Of a stretch of 64,000 bases of DNA, positions 23,212 to 36,090 are shown piece after piece (positions within the stretch are counted from its first letter, which is position 1; each line of letters begins with the position of its first letter). The position numbers and the translations under genes were made by a program. This DNA is from Cokeromyces recurvatus (lineage: Eukaryota > Mucoromycota > Mucoromycetes > Mucorales > Mucoraceae). The notes below the pieces were generated by a model. That model searched no databases, had not been told where the DNA came from, and saw nothing but the letters and a program-made list of their open reading frames with translations. The DNA lies in assembly GCF_025118155.1 (NCBI RefSeq), contig NW_026251400.1, forward strand, positions 620,001-684,000. Direction: 5' to 3'.

Positions 23212-24041
23212 TTATAATCCATTTCTTAACCAATCAATAGCTTCCTTTTCTGTCACAACTGTAGGATAACCAAACACAGTCGGTGAAAAAAATGACTGAG
23301 TATATTGTTGCTGCTGTTGCTGCTGTTGCTGCTGTTGCTGCTGTTGCTGCTGTTGCTGCTGTTGCTGCTGTTGCTGTTGTGGCTGCTGTGGCTGCTGTTG
23401 CTGCTGTGGCTGTTGCTGTAATAGCTGTTGCTGTAATAGCTGTTGTTGTTGTTGCATTTGTTGTTGTTGCTGTTGTAATTGTTGCTGTAATTGTTGCTGC
23501 AATAACATTTGCTGCTGTTGGTATTGTTGTTGATATTGTTGTTGTTGTAGCTGATATTGTTGTTGATACTGCTGCTGGCGTTGATATTGCTGTTGAAAGA
23601 TCAAGTGTGGTTGAGAGAGAGAAAGAGGAGGAGGAGGAGGAGAAATAACTATACATGAAGAGTATTAGAATGAAAAAATTTAATGTTTTAAAATAGCTAA
23701 TTTACATGATGCTGAATCTAATTGGGCTGCCTTTTGTAATTCTTGTACTAGTGTTTGCTTTTCTAATTCTAAACGAGCTTTCTTTTCTTTTTCTAACTTT
23801 TTCTTTTCAATTTTTTCCTTTTCAAGCCTCTCTCTTTCCTTTGTTTTTTCTTTTTCCTCTTCTTCTCGTTCTTTTTGTGTCTACAAAAAAAAAAAATGTA
23901 AACATTTATTTCATGATTCATATAAAACATTACAATTAACTCATTTTTTAGTTTATATTTCGCTAATCTATCCTTCAAATTGTTTAAATGTTGCTTTCTA
24001 TTAGTTAATAATTCTTCATTAGATTCTAGATTGAACGACAT
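23212..24041 (-). CDS. Coiled-coil protein with long polyglutamine tract, function unknown
   Basis: Exons 24041-23934, 23880-23706 and 23648-23212, 239 aa. Residues 1-36 form a helix-prone start (MSFNLESNEELL). Residues 37-95 are an almost uninterrupted charged coiled coil (EEEEKEKTKERERLEKEK). A Pro-run (SPPPPPLSLSQPH) follows, then about 90 residues that are mainly Gln with some Tyr, Met and Leu, and a non-repetitive C-terminus QSFFSPTVFGYPTVVTEKEA ending DWLRNGL. The Q tract is encoded by a 9-nt CAG/CAA repeat near 23,308-23,395. The architecture suggests a nuclear or RNP-granule scaffold, but I recognise no family. Confidence 0.7.
23308..23470. repeat. CAG/CAA minisatellite coding for polyGln
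   Basis: On the plus strand a GCTGCTGTT-type 9-nt unit is repeated about ten times, then degenerates into CTGTTG and TGTAAT-containing units. On the minus strand this encodes the Gln tract of the coiled-coil gene. The mix of CAG and CAA codons would slow repeat slippage compared with pure CAG. Confidence 0.85.
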
Positions 24042-24182
24042 TTTTTATTACAAGCAAATTCATTGTAAAATTTTAAATATTTAAATAGTTTTATTTCCCG
24101 AAAAAGAAAAAAAAAAGATAACATCCAAGTCCTTTTTTTTTTTCTTTCATTATAATGTATGTACATCTGCTTTTTCTTATAT

Positions 24183-25719
24183 TTACACAAATTCTTGTAA
24201 ATCAAGAAGAATAATCGTTCCCATTTCTGTCCCAAAACAGATTATTTCTTCTTGTGGCGAAACAGCAGAGGATACAACAGCACTATCAAATCCACTCAAA
24301 GTAATGCTCTTCTTCGGTGATTTAAGATCCCACATAACCGCTGTTCGATCTCCTGAGGTTGTGAGTATCTTTGAATGAATAGTAGCAACTGATATTGACC
24401 AAATAGCTCCATGATGTCTATTAGGCGCTTCAACATAGGTTCTTTCTAAACCTGGTAAAGAAAAAACAGAAATAGTTGTATCCCATACACTCGCGTAGAC
24501 AACAAAGGGTGGTATATTAATAGGGTGTCTTGCAGATATATATTCGTTGATAGTTTTATTCTTAGAACATTCAGTGGTATTTTCATCATAAACTGCCATA
24601 GCCGTAATAGGGCCATTTGTTTCCATTATTGTGCTAATGACTTCAGGTACATCATTAATTAAAGATGTCTTTAAATCCCATAAATAAATATTGTGATCAC
24701 TCGATCCAGAAACAATATAACCTGCTTTATTTTCTTTTACTGAAATATATTCTATGTCAGACTGACAAAATTGTAATGGAAATGATGGGCAATAAGTAAG
24801 TGAGCTGATTGTATTTTCTTGACCATGTAAAATCTTTAAACAGATGCCTCGTTGTGAATCCCAAATACGAATCGTTCGATCCACTGATCCACTTATAAGA
24901 GGCACAAAATGTCCATTTATATGTGTAGAATAAGCAAGAGCAGTAACTGGTCCTTCATGGCCACGCAAAGTGAGTATATGTCGAAAATCTTTAATATCAT
25001 GAATGCAAATCGTCTTGTCAGAAGAGCCTGAAGCTAAAGCTTGTTCATGAGAAGCTAGGCAAGAGACATGACTTGTATGAGCTTGAATAGATTTGACATA
25101 AACTTGTTCTTCTGCATTCCAAACGTGAATTTTTCCATCAATATCTCCTGTAAAGATGCGGGTTAAATGGGTAATTAACATACTAAGAACAGGTCCCTTG
25201 TGATATTTTAATTCAGTTCGTTTGCATTGAAGCGTTTTCCATGTTTTAGCCATAGTAAGAGAACGTCGAAATAAATCATAATAAATGGGAATATTAGTGT
25301 TCCAATTAAATACAGATGAGTCATCGTCGGGAATGATGCTATATTCTTTACAAATTGGTCTCCAAACTGAATCATGTATTATTTTTTTATTCCATGCTTT
25401 TGAGACTGAAATGAAGAATAGATTAACAATAAATGTAAAGCTGCAAAAAGCATCATGTCCTAGTAGATATCATTATTATTATTACTTTACCTAATCTCAG
25501 GGCACATAGTTCTTTTGGTGTAAACTTTTGTAAAATTAAAGATGTTATATTAGTTGGAAGTTCAGCAATAAAATCACATGTACCATGACCTTGAAGAAAA
25601 TTTATGAATTCAATACGTTCTTCACGAGATAAACTATTAGCTAGAAATTGCTTAATTTGAGTTAAATATGAGGTTTGCTCAAGTTCGAAAGGCTGATGTC
25701 CTGTATAATCTGTCAGCAT
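24183..25719 (-). CDS. F-box / WD40-repeat protein (SCF substrate adaptor)
   Basis: Exons 25719-25491 and 25405-24183, 483 aa. Residues about 50-100 form an F-box: FIAELPTNITSLILQKFTPK, then CALRLG-VSKAWNKKIIHDSVW across the intron join. Residues about 165-480 hold WD40 units, for example MLITHLTRIFTGDIDGKIHVW, LASGSSDKTICIHD, LISGSVDRTIRIWDSQRG, IVSGSSDHNIYLWDLK, ILTTSGDRTAVMWDLK. This is the layout of Cdc4/Met30/Pof1-type receptors that recruit targets to SCF ubiquitin ligases. The substrate cannot be inferred. It lies 141 bp upstream, in transcription order, of the polyQ gene on the same strand. Confidence 0.9.
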
Positions 25720-27494
25720 TGAATATAATTTAAAAAAGCCATTGAAAAGAAAACATTGTATTTTACTCTACTATTACTTTTTTTTTTTTTTAGGATCAGC
25801 TAATTTGTAAAAGTAAATACGCTATTGGTTGGACGCATTAATTTAATTTCCAATCATTTGTGTACAGTGTTATATAAAAAAAAAGATATCTAGAAGAAAG
25901 ATTTCATGTTGATATAGCGAATAGAGCGCTTGGACATGGTGTCCTTATATGATTCATTCGGTTTAGTTTAAAGAAAACACTAAGTTTTTTCTAATGAAGA
26001 TGCAGTCTATGATTCTTTTTTTTGTTTTGTTTTTTTAAGTGAAACAGGATATCTTCACATTCTGTTTATCAGTTAAACAAAATAAGCTTAAAGAATGTGA
26101 AGACTGTCAAATCTGGAATGCTCAAGACTGTCTGTTGAGGAACTCAATAATTAATTTGAGTGAAAACAGATTAAGTTTAATATAGTTTAAGAAAGCCTAT
26201 TCGTATTAGAAAGAGGTCGAAAAATGGACGAGGATTTTATTATGATCAATAGAGTACGATTTTTCGATTGAAATAATTAGCTTGTATATTTGCATTTTGC
26301 TAATGTAAAAGATAGTACTATTATATCTAGTCTTATTTCTGCGCTATATTAAAACATGCTATGTTTACTTTAATACACAAGTATTATCATAATCTGAAGA
26401 TATTTATTGATAGTAGTAATAATAGTTGTATACGTGTTGTACAATCGACATTATTTGGACTGCTTTATCTTAATTATACCTATTTAATTAAATAGATCGA
26501 CATCTAAGTTTTTTTTTTTTTTTTTTTTTGACATAAATAATGAAAATCATTTTTGATATTAATAAAGGGTCTTAGGGAGACTCATTTCTTAATTCCGAAA
26601 TATAACTCAATTCATACGTCAAAATATCGCAAGTACTATGTTCTGTTATGTATATTAAATGACCCAAGCATTTGTATCAGTTAGGAGACTAATCAAAGAG
26701 TAAATACTATAAGTGAAGCTAAAAGTCAACCATCTTCTGTTAATTCTACGAGTACAATTTGTTATGCGTATTACTAGTATTATAAATAAACGAAAGAGGA
26801 AATCAAGTAAATCTTAGAAAGTCGATTTAAGAAGCATTGTCATTAAATCAAAACGTCTAGCTAAGAAGTGTGAACGAAGAATATGCAAAGATCAAATAGG
26901 ATATTAAGCACCAAACATGACCATGAATACAAAAAAAAAATTAATTTATTTATTTAAAATTAAAATTGACTTTGTTCTGGAGAAGAATTTTAAGCTCAAT
27001 TACTAGTTTAAAAATATATGCAAAATATCATAAATAATTAACTTTAATAAAAGATGTTCAAAAAAGTAAATAAATCCTCGTGAATGTAACACGAAAGGGA
27101 ACTGAGTTAAAATTACTTATAATTGTTATACATTGTGCTTCATTATATCAGCAGCAGCAGTACTTCCCCTTTCTATATTTATATATTACTGTCTTTTATT
27201 ATCATTACTCTTTTCTCTCCTCAATAAATTTATTCTTTCTTTTTCTTTTTTCTTTCTCCTTTTTCCTTCTTTTCATGTAAATTATTATTATTTCTTTTTT
27301 TTTTATAATATTCGAATAAATCAAGCTATTCTTTTCTTTCTTTTTTTTAAAAAAAACCTAGATATTTGTTTCTAAGAAAATAGAAAAGAGAATATTTCCC
27401 CTTACTTTATATCCTAGCAACCAGTGGCAATAATAATAATAATAATAATAATAAAGGCAAATCGAAATACTACAACTAAGGAACAATAGTAATA
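25720..27494. other. Gene-poor region with a degenerate dispersed repeat
   Basis: 1.8 kb without an intact gene. Around 25,898-25,980 the sequence resembles 37,556-37,640 at roughly two bases in three by eye, suggesting copies of one old element. Stops occur in all frames. A T-run lies at about 26,510-26,529. CT-rich and T-rich DNA upstream of 27,495 is the likely promoter of the following gene. Confidence 0.5.
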
Positions 27495-29085
27495 ATGTGG
27501 ATTATATCTCGTGTTGTAAGAATAGAATATAGTAAAATCAAATAAAAATAGGTAACTTACGTTAATTATTAGTTTGGCGAATCAAGATGGACAAGAGCTA
27601 TTTTTTGTGCAATTATATTTCAGGCTATGTTAGCTATTGCATTTGAAGCAGTGATCTTTGTCTTTCATGCAAATGAAATTAATATGGTTGAAAAGATAGA
27701 TAAACCAACAGAAACAGTATCAGCCATCGTTGTTGCATATGCAGATGCAAGGTCTCTATTAGTTTATTTTATATTATTTATGCTTGCACAAGTATTTACT
27801 GTCATCTTAGTTGTTGATGCTGTACGTATTCTAATATCTATCATGTATATGATATTAATTGTTTTTTGTATATATATAAATATAAATATGAATACACATA
27901 CAATAGATATATCAACGTAATACAATTCAACTTATTGCGCTGGTCGCTTTCGAGTTAGGAATGAGCGCTTATTCGATCATTCAATTTCATCAATCATCAA
28001 CACTTGTCGTTGGAAATGACGTTAATGAAGCACCGTCTTTACAATATCTTGTTAATGCTTATCACCTTTCAAAATGGGCAGAAATCACACAGATATGTAT
28101 AATGATTATCAGTACAATTGTATTTATATTTTTAGCTTATAAACTTTACTTGGAATTTGGTTGGCACATTTATAAAAAGATTGGCGCTGATTTGGCAATG
28201 CGAGGTGAGCATCATTGGAGAAAATAGATGATCCTATTTTTTATTTTTTATTTTTTTTTTTGTCTCTAATGCATGTATGAATTTAGATCGTTATAAAATG
28301 TATCAAATCTTTATGATGCTTCTCAAGTTTGATTTTTTCTTTTTCCTTGGATTTTCAATTCAGTATTTAGCACTATTAATTGTTGTATGGTGGCCGGATG
28401 CAATTACGGATGGAAGAGAGTCACAAATTGTCAAAGAATTAATTGAACATATTGTACTTAGTTGTGTTGTATCTGTTACGATGTTAGTTTCAGCCTATTG
28501 GGGTGTAAGTAGATTAGATATAAAATTTTGAATATCAAAAAACATTTAGTCATTTATACATCTACTATATAGTTGAGACGTGAAAAGAAGATACACATGT
28601 ATATATTCTTATTATTATGCGTTGCTAGTATGGCTTATTATATCAACATGCTTGTTCAAATTTCACAAAATCCTAGTCGATTTATAGGTTCAAAGATTTT
28701 TTTGACCTTTTTCTGTAAGTAAAGACAAGTGAAAGGAAGAATATATATGTATGTAGTAAATAACTTCTTTATATTAATAGTATGCGTTGACATGGTATTA
28801 ATTTTTGTAAGTCTATCTTCTCCAAATATGTAATGCAGTTATTCATTTTCTTTTTCCTTTAAAAGGTATCTGTACCTATTGCAGTTATTTGCTTAAGAAA
28901 TTTCAATCTCGGATTAATGAATCATAGTAAAGTTCCATAGTAAACATTTATTCATCAAATATTCACTTTTTCTTTTCTTTTTCTATATAGTTTCTCATGC
29001 TACAGCATCTGCTACTTCTACACATTCTATGACGCATTTAGGAATAGAAAAAGAAAGTTCTTCTAGACGTTGGTCTATTGAGTAA
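27495..29085 (+). CDS. UPF0658-like multi-pass Golgi membrane protein
   Basis: Eight phase-consistent exons: 27495-27515, 27573-27821, 27907-28204, 28287-28504, 28573-28714, 28781-28806, 28866-28926 and 28991-29085, 369 aa. The first exon is 21 nt (MWIISRV) and the sixth only 26 nt. Eight hydrophobic segments are visible, for example [76 protein letters not shown] and [19 protein letters not shown]. The Ser/Thr/His-rich tail is cytosolic-looking. The [13 protein letters not shown] start and the overall pattern fit the fungal UPF0658 Golgi membrane family, whose function is unknown. The assignment rests on topology and motif recall, not a database search. Confidence 0.75.
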
Positions 29086-29478
29086 ACCTCAATTTCTTTA
29101 ATCATCATAATGAGTATACACCCCCTTTTTTTTTTTTTCTTTCTTTCTTTTTCTAATACCTTTCATCTTTCTTGTTTATTTATTACTCCTCCCTTTCTTT
29201 TCTCTTTATATATTTATATTGTTTTCTCTTCTAATTTTGTTTATATAAAATATATTTCAAGCTTTATAACTATCACTAAATCATAAATTTATATCGTGGG
29301 AATTATAATCCACTACAATGATTTATTTCAGAAACAAATATTGATATCGTGTGACCATTAAAGTAGTAATGATAACCGTTGTATATATTTATATAGGCTC
29401 ATATCCATTAAAGTTCTTTTTTTTTTCTTTTTCTTTTTCTTTTTTTTCTTTTCTTTTTTTAAAAAAATAAATAAATAA
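29086..29478. other. Intergenic spacer, T-rich
   Basis: Pyrimidine-rich stretches at about 29,120-29,240 and 29,418-29,460, the latter directly before the sulfite oxidase start. No gene seen. Confidence 0.6.
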
Positions 29479-31354
29479 ATGTCTTCTTCGAAACTTGACT
29501 ATAGTAAAGATCATAAACATGACCTTTATTCACTTGTTGTACGAAAAGAAGCTCCTTTTAATGCTGAACCAAAATTGACAGATTTGATTAAAAATTTCAT
29601 TACACCCGAAGAATACTTTTTTTGTCGAAATCATGGTCCATTTCCTTATATTAATGAAGGAGATCATTCAATTTATCTTCAAGGCATAGGATGCAAGGGA
29701 GTCATGCAGTTTACCGTGAAGGAATTAAAAGAAAATTATGAAAAAGTATCTGTTATGATGGTGATGCAGGTAGGAAACAAAACAAAACAAAAAAAAGAGC
29801 GGATTATATCATAATGAATACAAGTTTTTATTTACATACATTTATATAGTGTGCTGTAAAAATAGATACTTTTTTTTTTGTTATAAATGACTGGGTACAA
29901 CATGATAGTTAACTCTCCTTATTATGTTATAGGGAAATAGAAGGGATGGTCTTCATAAGGTTAAACATACAAAGGGGGTAAACAAAATATAAATGTGTAA
30001 ACAAGAAAATAAACTAACATAAACCTAAAGGTCATTTGGGGGCCTGGTGCATTAGGTAATGCTGTATACAGTGGTTGTAGATTACGTGATGTCTTGGCTA
30101 CTGCTGGTATTTCTACAAAAATTGAAAATTTAGCTAAACTTCATGTATCATTTGAATCAATTGAACAGGTATATCGCATATTGTGCTAAAATGGGAATAA
30201 CAAAAAATAAAAGCTTACTCTTCTCTTCCTTACAGTGTGAAGAAGACAAATATTATGGATCATCCATTCCTTTAGTTAAAGCTCTGTAACTAAATTATAT
30301 CTTCAAATTCATTATTCATCTTTTCTAATTTTCTTTTATTTTATTTTTTATTTAGAGATGAATTTGGAGATGTTTTACTCGCATATGAGGTACTTTTTTT
30401 TTCTCTCTATCTCCCTCTTAATAATGAAAGCTGTGCTTACATTCCTTATTAGATGAATCATAAACCTTTGACAGTTGATCATGGATTTCCTATAAGAGTT
30501 GTTGTACCAGGTATATACATACATAGGAAGTGCCTAAATTACTTTGATCATAATGAAACTTACACATCTTTTTTTTTCTTCTAGGCTATATTGGTGCTCG
30601 CTCTGTCAAGTACTTGAAATCAATTACAATTCAGGATGATGAATCAAACTCTTTCTTCCAACGTAGAGACTATAAAATCTTACCAGAATCTGTAGCTGAT
30701 GAGAAACAAGCCAATGCTTATTGGTCTAAAATCCCATCTATTGGTGAATATAATGTTCAATCTTATGTTTGTAATCCTCCTGATGGAATTCATCAGGGGT
30801 CTACCTTTAACTTGAAAGTTGAAGGCTATGCACTATCAGGTAAAACATAATTAACAAAAAAAAATAGTATAGTATTCTAAACTATACATATCATTTAGGT
30901 GGAGGAAGAAGTATTCAACGCGTAGGTATGATATCATTTTTTTTATTATAGAATTTTGTTCTGCATTAATAAATAATTATTTTAAAACACAGATGTATCC
31001 GCAGATGATGGGAAGACTTGGACTGTAGCTGAACTTTATCAACCTGCTGCAGATGGAGTTAACAACTTTGGAAGAGTATGGAGTTGGTGTCTTTGGTCTG
31101 CCACAATCATTCCAAAAAAACATGTTAGAATTGTCAGCAGAGCAGGTAAAAAAAAAAGAAAAAGAAATTCCTTAGATATATAATTCACCTTATATGCTAT
31201 CTATTTTTTTTTTTCTTTCTTTCCATCTTTTATTGTTTTAGTGGATTCTGCTGGAAATATTCAACAAGAATATCCTGTTTGGAATTATCGTGGAGTAATG
31301 AATAATTCCTGGAGAACAATAGATCCAGATTCATTAAATAAGTCAAATATGTAA
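29479..31354 (+). CDS. SUOX: Sulfite oxidase (molybdenum cofactor enzyme) with a 6-nt exon
   Basis: Eleven exons: 29479-29769, 29850-29855, 29933-29977, 30031-30168, 30236-30285, 30356-30389, 30453-30510, 30585-30839, 30899-30925, 30993-31145 and 31242-31354, giving 389 aa. It oxidises sulfite to sulfate, probably in mitochondria. Core motifs: FFCRNHGPFPYI, WGPGALGNAVYSG, VDHGFPIRVVVPGYIGARSVK, then the C-terminal dimerisation domain with VDVSADDGKTW and WSWCLWSATI. There is no cytochrome b5 domain, unlike the animal enzyme. The family block CAGNRR, whose Cys ligates molybdenum, is restored only if the 6-nt exon TGTGCT at 29850-29855 (Cys98-Ala99) is spliced in. It is flanked by a TATAG acceptor and a GTAAAA donor, and all other joins are in phase. 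Confidence 0.92.
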
Positions 31355-31594
31355 ATAAACGTAGTTTTTTTTTTTTTTTATTGTCTTATCAAGTAAAATG
31401 CAAACATACAATACAAATACATATATAAAACAGAAGTAGTAATAAAAAAATGAGGGTTTTAGGAGAAGTAATAAACAAATAAATGTAAATAAAATTCTAA
31501 TAGTGTTATAAAGTATAAATGTATAAATAATTTCTTTTTCCTCTTTTTTTTTTTTTTTTTTCTTTTCTTTTCTTTTCTTTTCTTTTCTTTTCAT
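31355..31594. other. Convergent 3' spacer, sulfite oxidase and ABC transporter
   Basis: T-rich and TTTTC-repeat DNA (about 31,560-31,592 is a run of TTTTC units) between two convergent stop codons. It presumably holds the 3' UTRs and polyadenylation sites of both genes. Confidence 0.6.
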
Positions 31595-34500
31595 TTAACG
31601 TCTTTGCTTTCTACGAAGATAGACCAAGATGATAAATACGATGATATTAAAGATAAAGTAACCACATAAAATACCAAAGTTGCGCCATCGATGTGCTACA
31701 TCCCACTCAAACTGAGTACTATAAAACTCTGAACCGGACTTGTATGTACAATAACCACACATGTCGGGTTGAGAGGCATCTGGATTTGCAATATAACCTG
31801 GACCACCATAAGAGAAAAAGCGTTGCATATATTCACCACATGTCTGTCCAGGTGGGGGACTGAATTTAAGAAGATCAGAATCAACACAACGCACTTCAAG
31901 GTTCCATAGTTCATTTACCGTGAGCCCCTCAATATAATAATGGAATGGATCTAGCCAATACATCCAAGAGCTCCAAAATTTAGGCATCTGAGAGGGAGGC
32001 TGCATCAAACCAGCAAATAAGATAAGTAAAGAGATAATAAGGGGATTAATGACAGCGGCCATTAAGGGTGACTCAGAGAAGGCAGCGATCACGAAACCAA
32101 GTGAGACAGCCCAACAGACAAGGATAGTGAAGGTAATATAAAAGTAACCACATGATTCAGAACTAGCATTCAAACCTGTAGTCCAATAAAAGCCAAACAT
32201 GAAACAAGCTGAATAGAAGAATATATATGGAATTTCGACAAGGATAGCAGAGAGTGCAAATGGAAGCCAGCCATAGTATCGAGAGGCGTACTCACGTCTA
32301 AAATAAAACCTTTCCGTAATAAATTTGGGCTGAGCTAAAATGATCAGTGTCATGGCCATGATGAAAGTACCAAAGAGGGCAAAGAGTTTGTATTGCATAT
32401 CAGTAGATGAGTTTCCAAGTTTCCAGAATGTAAAGCCTGTAATTAAAGCCGTGAACATAACGTTCAAGAAACGACCTATGTTATAATCTGGAGATCTCCA
32501 ATAGGCTAAAGCAATGCGCTTATAAACTAATTTAAATTGAGTTGTAAAATTGGTTGCATATGTTTTTGCAGGACGAGTAGGATTCGGGTTAGAGGAGTTA
32601 TGAATATCTTCAAGTTCCTCTCTTAAAGCTTTACATTCTTTAGAGTCCTCCCAAATAGTAGCCCAGTCAGCTTTTGCTTTACCAGCAGTACCTGCACCAA
32701 CACACTCCAAAATGTATTCAGCGGGGTTAGCATCTGGTGAGCATTTGGGTGCACCATTCTGTTCAAAGTAATTAATCATCGTACGTGAATCTTTACCAAC
32801 TTCGCCATAATAAGCAGTACGACCCCCTCGGACTAAAAGTAAAATATGATCAAAGTGCTCAAAGAGTACAGCAGAGGGTTGATGAATCGTACACAAGACC
32901 GGCCAACCAGAATCAGCAAGCTTACGAATGAATCGAATAATATTGTAAGAACTTTGAGCGTCTAAACCTGATGTAGGTTCATCAAGGAATAATAACTTGG
33001 GTTTACCAACTAACTCTACACCAATCGTTAGACGCTTACGTTCTTCAACAGAGATGCCATATCCACTTTCAACCTGACCAACCTGTGCATCACCAATGTC
33101 TTGCATTTCTAAAAGCTCTAGAATCGTTTCAACGTATTTGTCTTTTTCCTCTTTAGGAACTTCAGCAGGCTGACGAAGATAAGCAGAGAAACGAAGTGCT
33201 TCACGAACGGTCACCATTGGTTGATGAACATCCATTTGCTCACAGTACCCTGTGATACGCTCAAAGTCGCACATTAGGGCCTCATCATTCAAATAAACAC
33301 GGCCCTCAACTTTACCAATCGTTTTACGACGAGCAAGTACATCTAACAGTGTTGTTTTACCTGCACCAGAGGAGCCCATGAGTGCTGTCAAATGTCCAGG
33401 ACGAACGATACCACTTACATTATTCAAAAGTTGAAGTTGACCTCCCTTTACAGGAACAGTATAGTTGATATCTTGCCAAGAGAAGGTCGTACCGTCAGAG
33501 ACAGTACCCATTTCATCACTAATATGGGCCTGTTTACAACGACGAGCTTCCTCCTCCTCTTCTGTACGATGCTTAGGCGCCTTCCCTGGCAAATAAAGTT
33601 TAGTAAGTGTGCTTGATTTACTCAAGCCAACTAACTCCATAGCAGCGGCTGTCATGAAAGTAAATAAGAGGAAGAAACCAATGATGACCACAAAATTGGG
33701 TGCCCAAAGGTGGTTTGGATTATAAGATAAAGAGTCGATTAGATAATCATCACCACGTACAAAATTTTCGCCAGGACGGCCTCCTGCCATAGTACAAACC
33801 TTGTAATTCCAATCATCATATCCAGGACCAAAAGGAATTGAATTACCTGGGCCCTCACAACTATACCTTTGGCCACTAAGTTCATTCACTAGTAGACCTT
33901 TGTAACCATAGGTTAATGGATTAATCCAATAGATCCAGTACAACCAAGGGTGCATCTTACTCCATGGAATCGTGTAACCTGTATAATTGGTCACAGCAAT
34001 CAAAATGACACCAGAGACCTGTGTGGCCACGAAGAAGCTAGATGATATGGCACCAAAGAATCGGAAAAACCCGTTCATGCACATATTGATGAAGAACAAA
34101 AAGATAAAGAATGTAAAGAAAGCACCAGCGGTCAACCTAAGGCCCATCATGAAATAAGCACAGATTTCAAATAAAAGTACTTGTATAATAGCATAAGGAA
34201 TATCCAACATGACTTGTGCTAAATAGAAGGCTGAAGGTCGATAAAGTGCGTACTGTTTATGTTTTTCTAGAATGGGTCTACCCATTAAGAAATTAACAAG
34301 TTCGGATTGTGAGATAAAAGCATTGAAAAGGACTGAGAAGAAGAGGGCACCACCTCTGGAGAAGGCGCCAGCACCATCCTGACTCATCTTAAAGAAACAG
34401 GAAGCAGTAATAAGGGATTGGATGAGAATTGTACCATAACGGGAGATGAGTGCACCAACATCAGTGATATTAAGATAGAATTGACGAATGGTAAGGGCTT

Positions 34501-36090
34501 TCACTTGCTGATAGAAGGAGGCAGTATAGGGTTGCTTTTTATTGGCATGCTTTTGGTGCTCTTCATCGACTGCTTTTTTAAATGTCTCTGAAGGCTTTTC
34601 CCTTTCTATAAATGCTTCATATTCCGCAAAGTCCTCCATGACTTCCTTGTAAATTCGTGATTCAAAGTATCTCTTTTCAAAGTCAGTAGCAAACCGAGGG
34701 GCAGTCTCTTCAAATCCAGGTTTAAATTCGCGTTCATTAGGATTACATAGACCTGTCAAGAAATCAGGAGTTGATTTTCGAGGTGGACAATGAAAACCGA
34801 GAGATTCGAAATATTCTTTTGCATAACATGTAGGACCAAAATAAAGACAACGACCTTCATCTAACAGAAGTACCTTATCAAAGAGTGCAAATATACCGTT
34901 CGAAGCTTGATAAAGGGTTGCAATCGTTGTCTTTTGGAAAATATCTGTCATGATACGAAGAGAACGAACATAATCAAGAGCAGAGGCAGCATCAAGACCA
35001 CGAGTAGAACAATCCCAACAATTAATAGAGCTTGAAGTTGTCATCTGTTCTGCAATCGAAAGTCGTTTACGCTCACCACCTGATAAACCACGAATAAAGG
35101 CATTACCCACAGTTGTATTCATTTGTTTCGTGAGACCGAGCATGCTACCCAGCATATATAAAATTTTGTTGACAAAGTCTGATTTGGTTTCGTTCGGGAG
35201 ACGTTTCCCGGGCGTCTTTAAGCGAAGGGCAAATTGAAGTGTTTGCTTTGTGGTTAAAGTAGGATAATGCTGATCTTCTTCTTCATTGTAACAAACTTGA
35301 CCACGATAATACTTAGAAAACAGATTTGCGTCAATACCACCATAGCTGACAAGGCCATCCACATCGGTAAATGAACCACACATATTAGCCATCACTTTCA
35401 GAAATGAGGTACAACCCGCACCAGGTCTACCTAGAACAAGTAGCATTTCACCTTCTTTACAATGCCCTGTTAAATTGTGAAGAATAGTTGTTTTATCTTT
35501 ACTAGCTCCAATACCCAACAATTTCCAGAATTGAAGAAAAGTAAACACAGTTGGAATAGTATGTGCATCAGCAGATAGACCCTAAAATTTGGATTTAAAA
35601 AAAAATTAGTAACCATGTTGCATCTATGTATGTATGCATTACATACTTTGACTGTCAAATTTTTCCAAATCAAACCCAAATGCTTTAATTCATGACCAGA
35701 ATTATGTTGATCCGTACGAAGGCCGTTTAAGAATTCACTAAGATTAAATTCTTCTTCTTCTGCCTTTCCTTCTTCTATTTGATTAGCACGAATAGAATTA
35801 CGACTGATACGAGATAATTCTCGCTTCATTTGAATGTATTCACCCTTAGCAGCTAACAAAAAAAAAAAAAAATCAGGTTAGTTTAAGAGTCACTAATAAA
35901 TTCTATGTCCATTATATCAAGTACCATCAATGTCAACTGCATTTGCGCTGGGCTCACCGAAATTATGGTTCTCTACTTCATAATCTCTGTTTCCATTATA
36001 ATAGACAGTAGTTGTTGATTCACTGTTTGGTTGCTGATAATAATTTCGATTTTCTTCTCTACCTGTCGGTAGATTTTGATTATAAGACAT
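31595..36090 (-). CDS. PDR/CDR-type ABC multidrug transporter (ABCG full-size)
   Basis: Exons 36090-35925, 35852-35647 and 35581-31595, 1452 aa, full length for the pleiotropic drug resistance family. Layout is NBD1-TMD1-NBD2-TMD2. NBD1 has the family's deviant Walker A GRPGAGCTSFLK (Cys for Lys, about residue 175), signature GLSGGERKRLSIAE and Walker B-like CWDCSTRGLDAA. NBD2 has canonical Walker A GSSGAGKTTLLD (about 860), the degenerate linker SVEERKRLTIGVEL, and Walker B LLFLDEPTSGLDAQ. Each TMD has six helices and extracellular loops rich in Cys/Gly, including FGFYWTTGLNASSE. It pumps hydrophobic compounds, including azole-like drugs in relatives, across the plasma membrane. Substrates cannot be inferred. 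Confidence 0.96.

Noticed and set aside
23283..23656. Poly-Ala/Val (plus strand) and Thr/Ala-rich (minus strand) frames over the polyQ tract
   Set aside because: They are alternative-frame readings of the CAG/CAA minisatellite. Only the Gln frame joins to the coiled-coil exons in phase.
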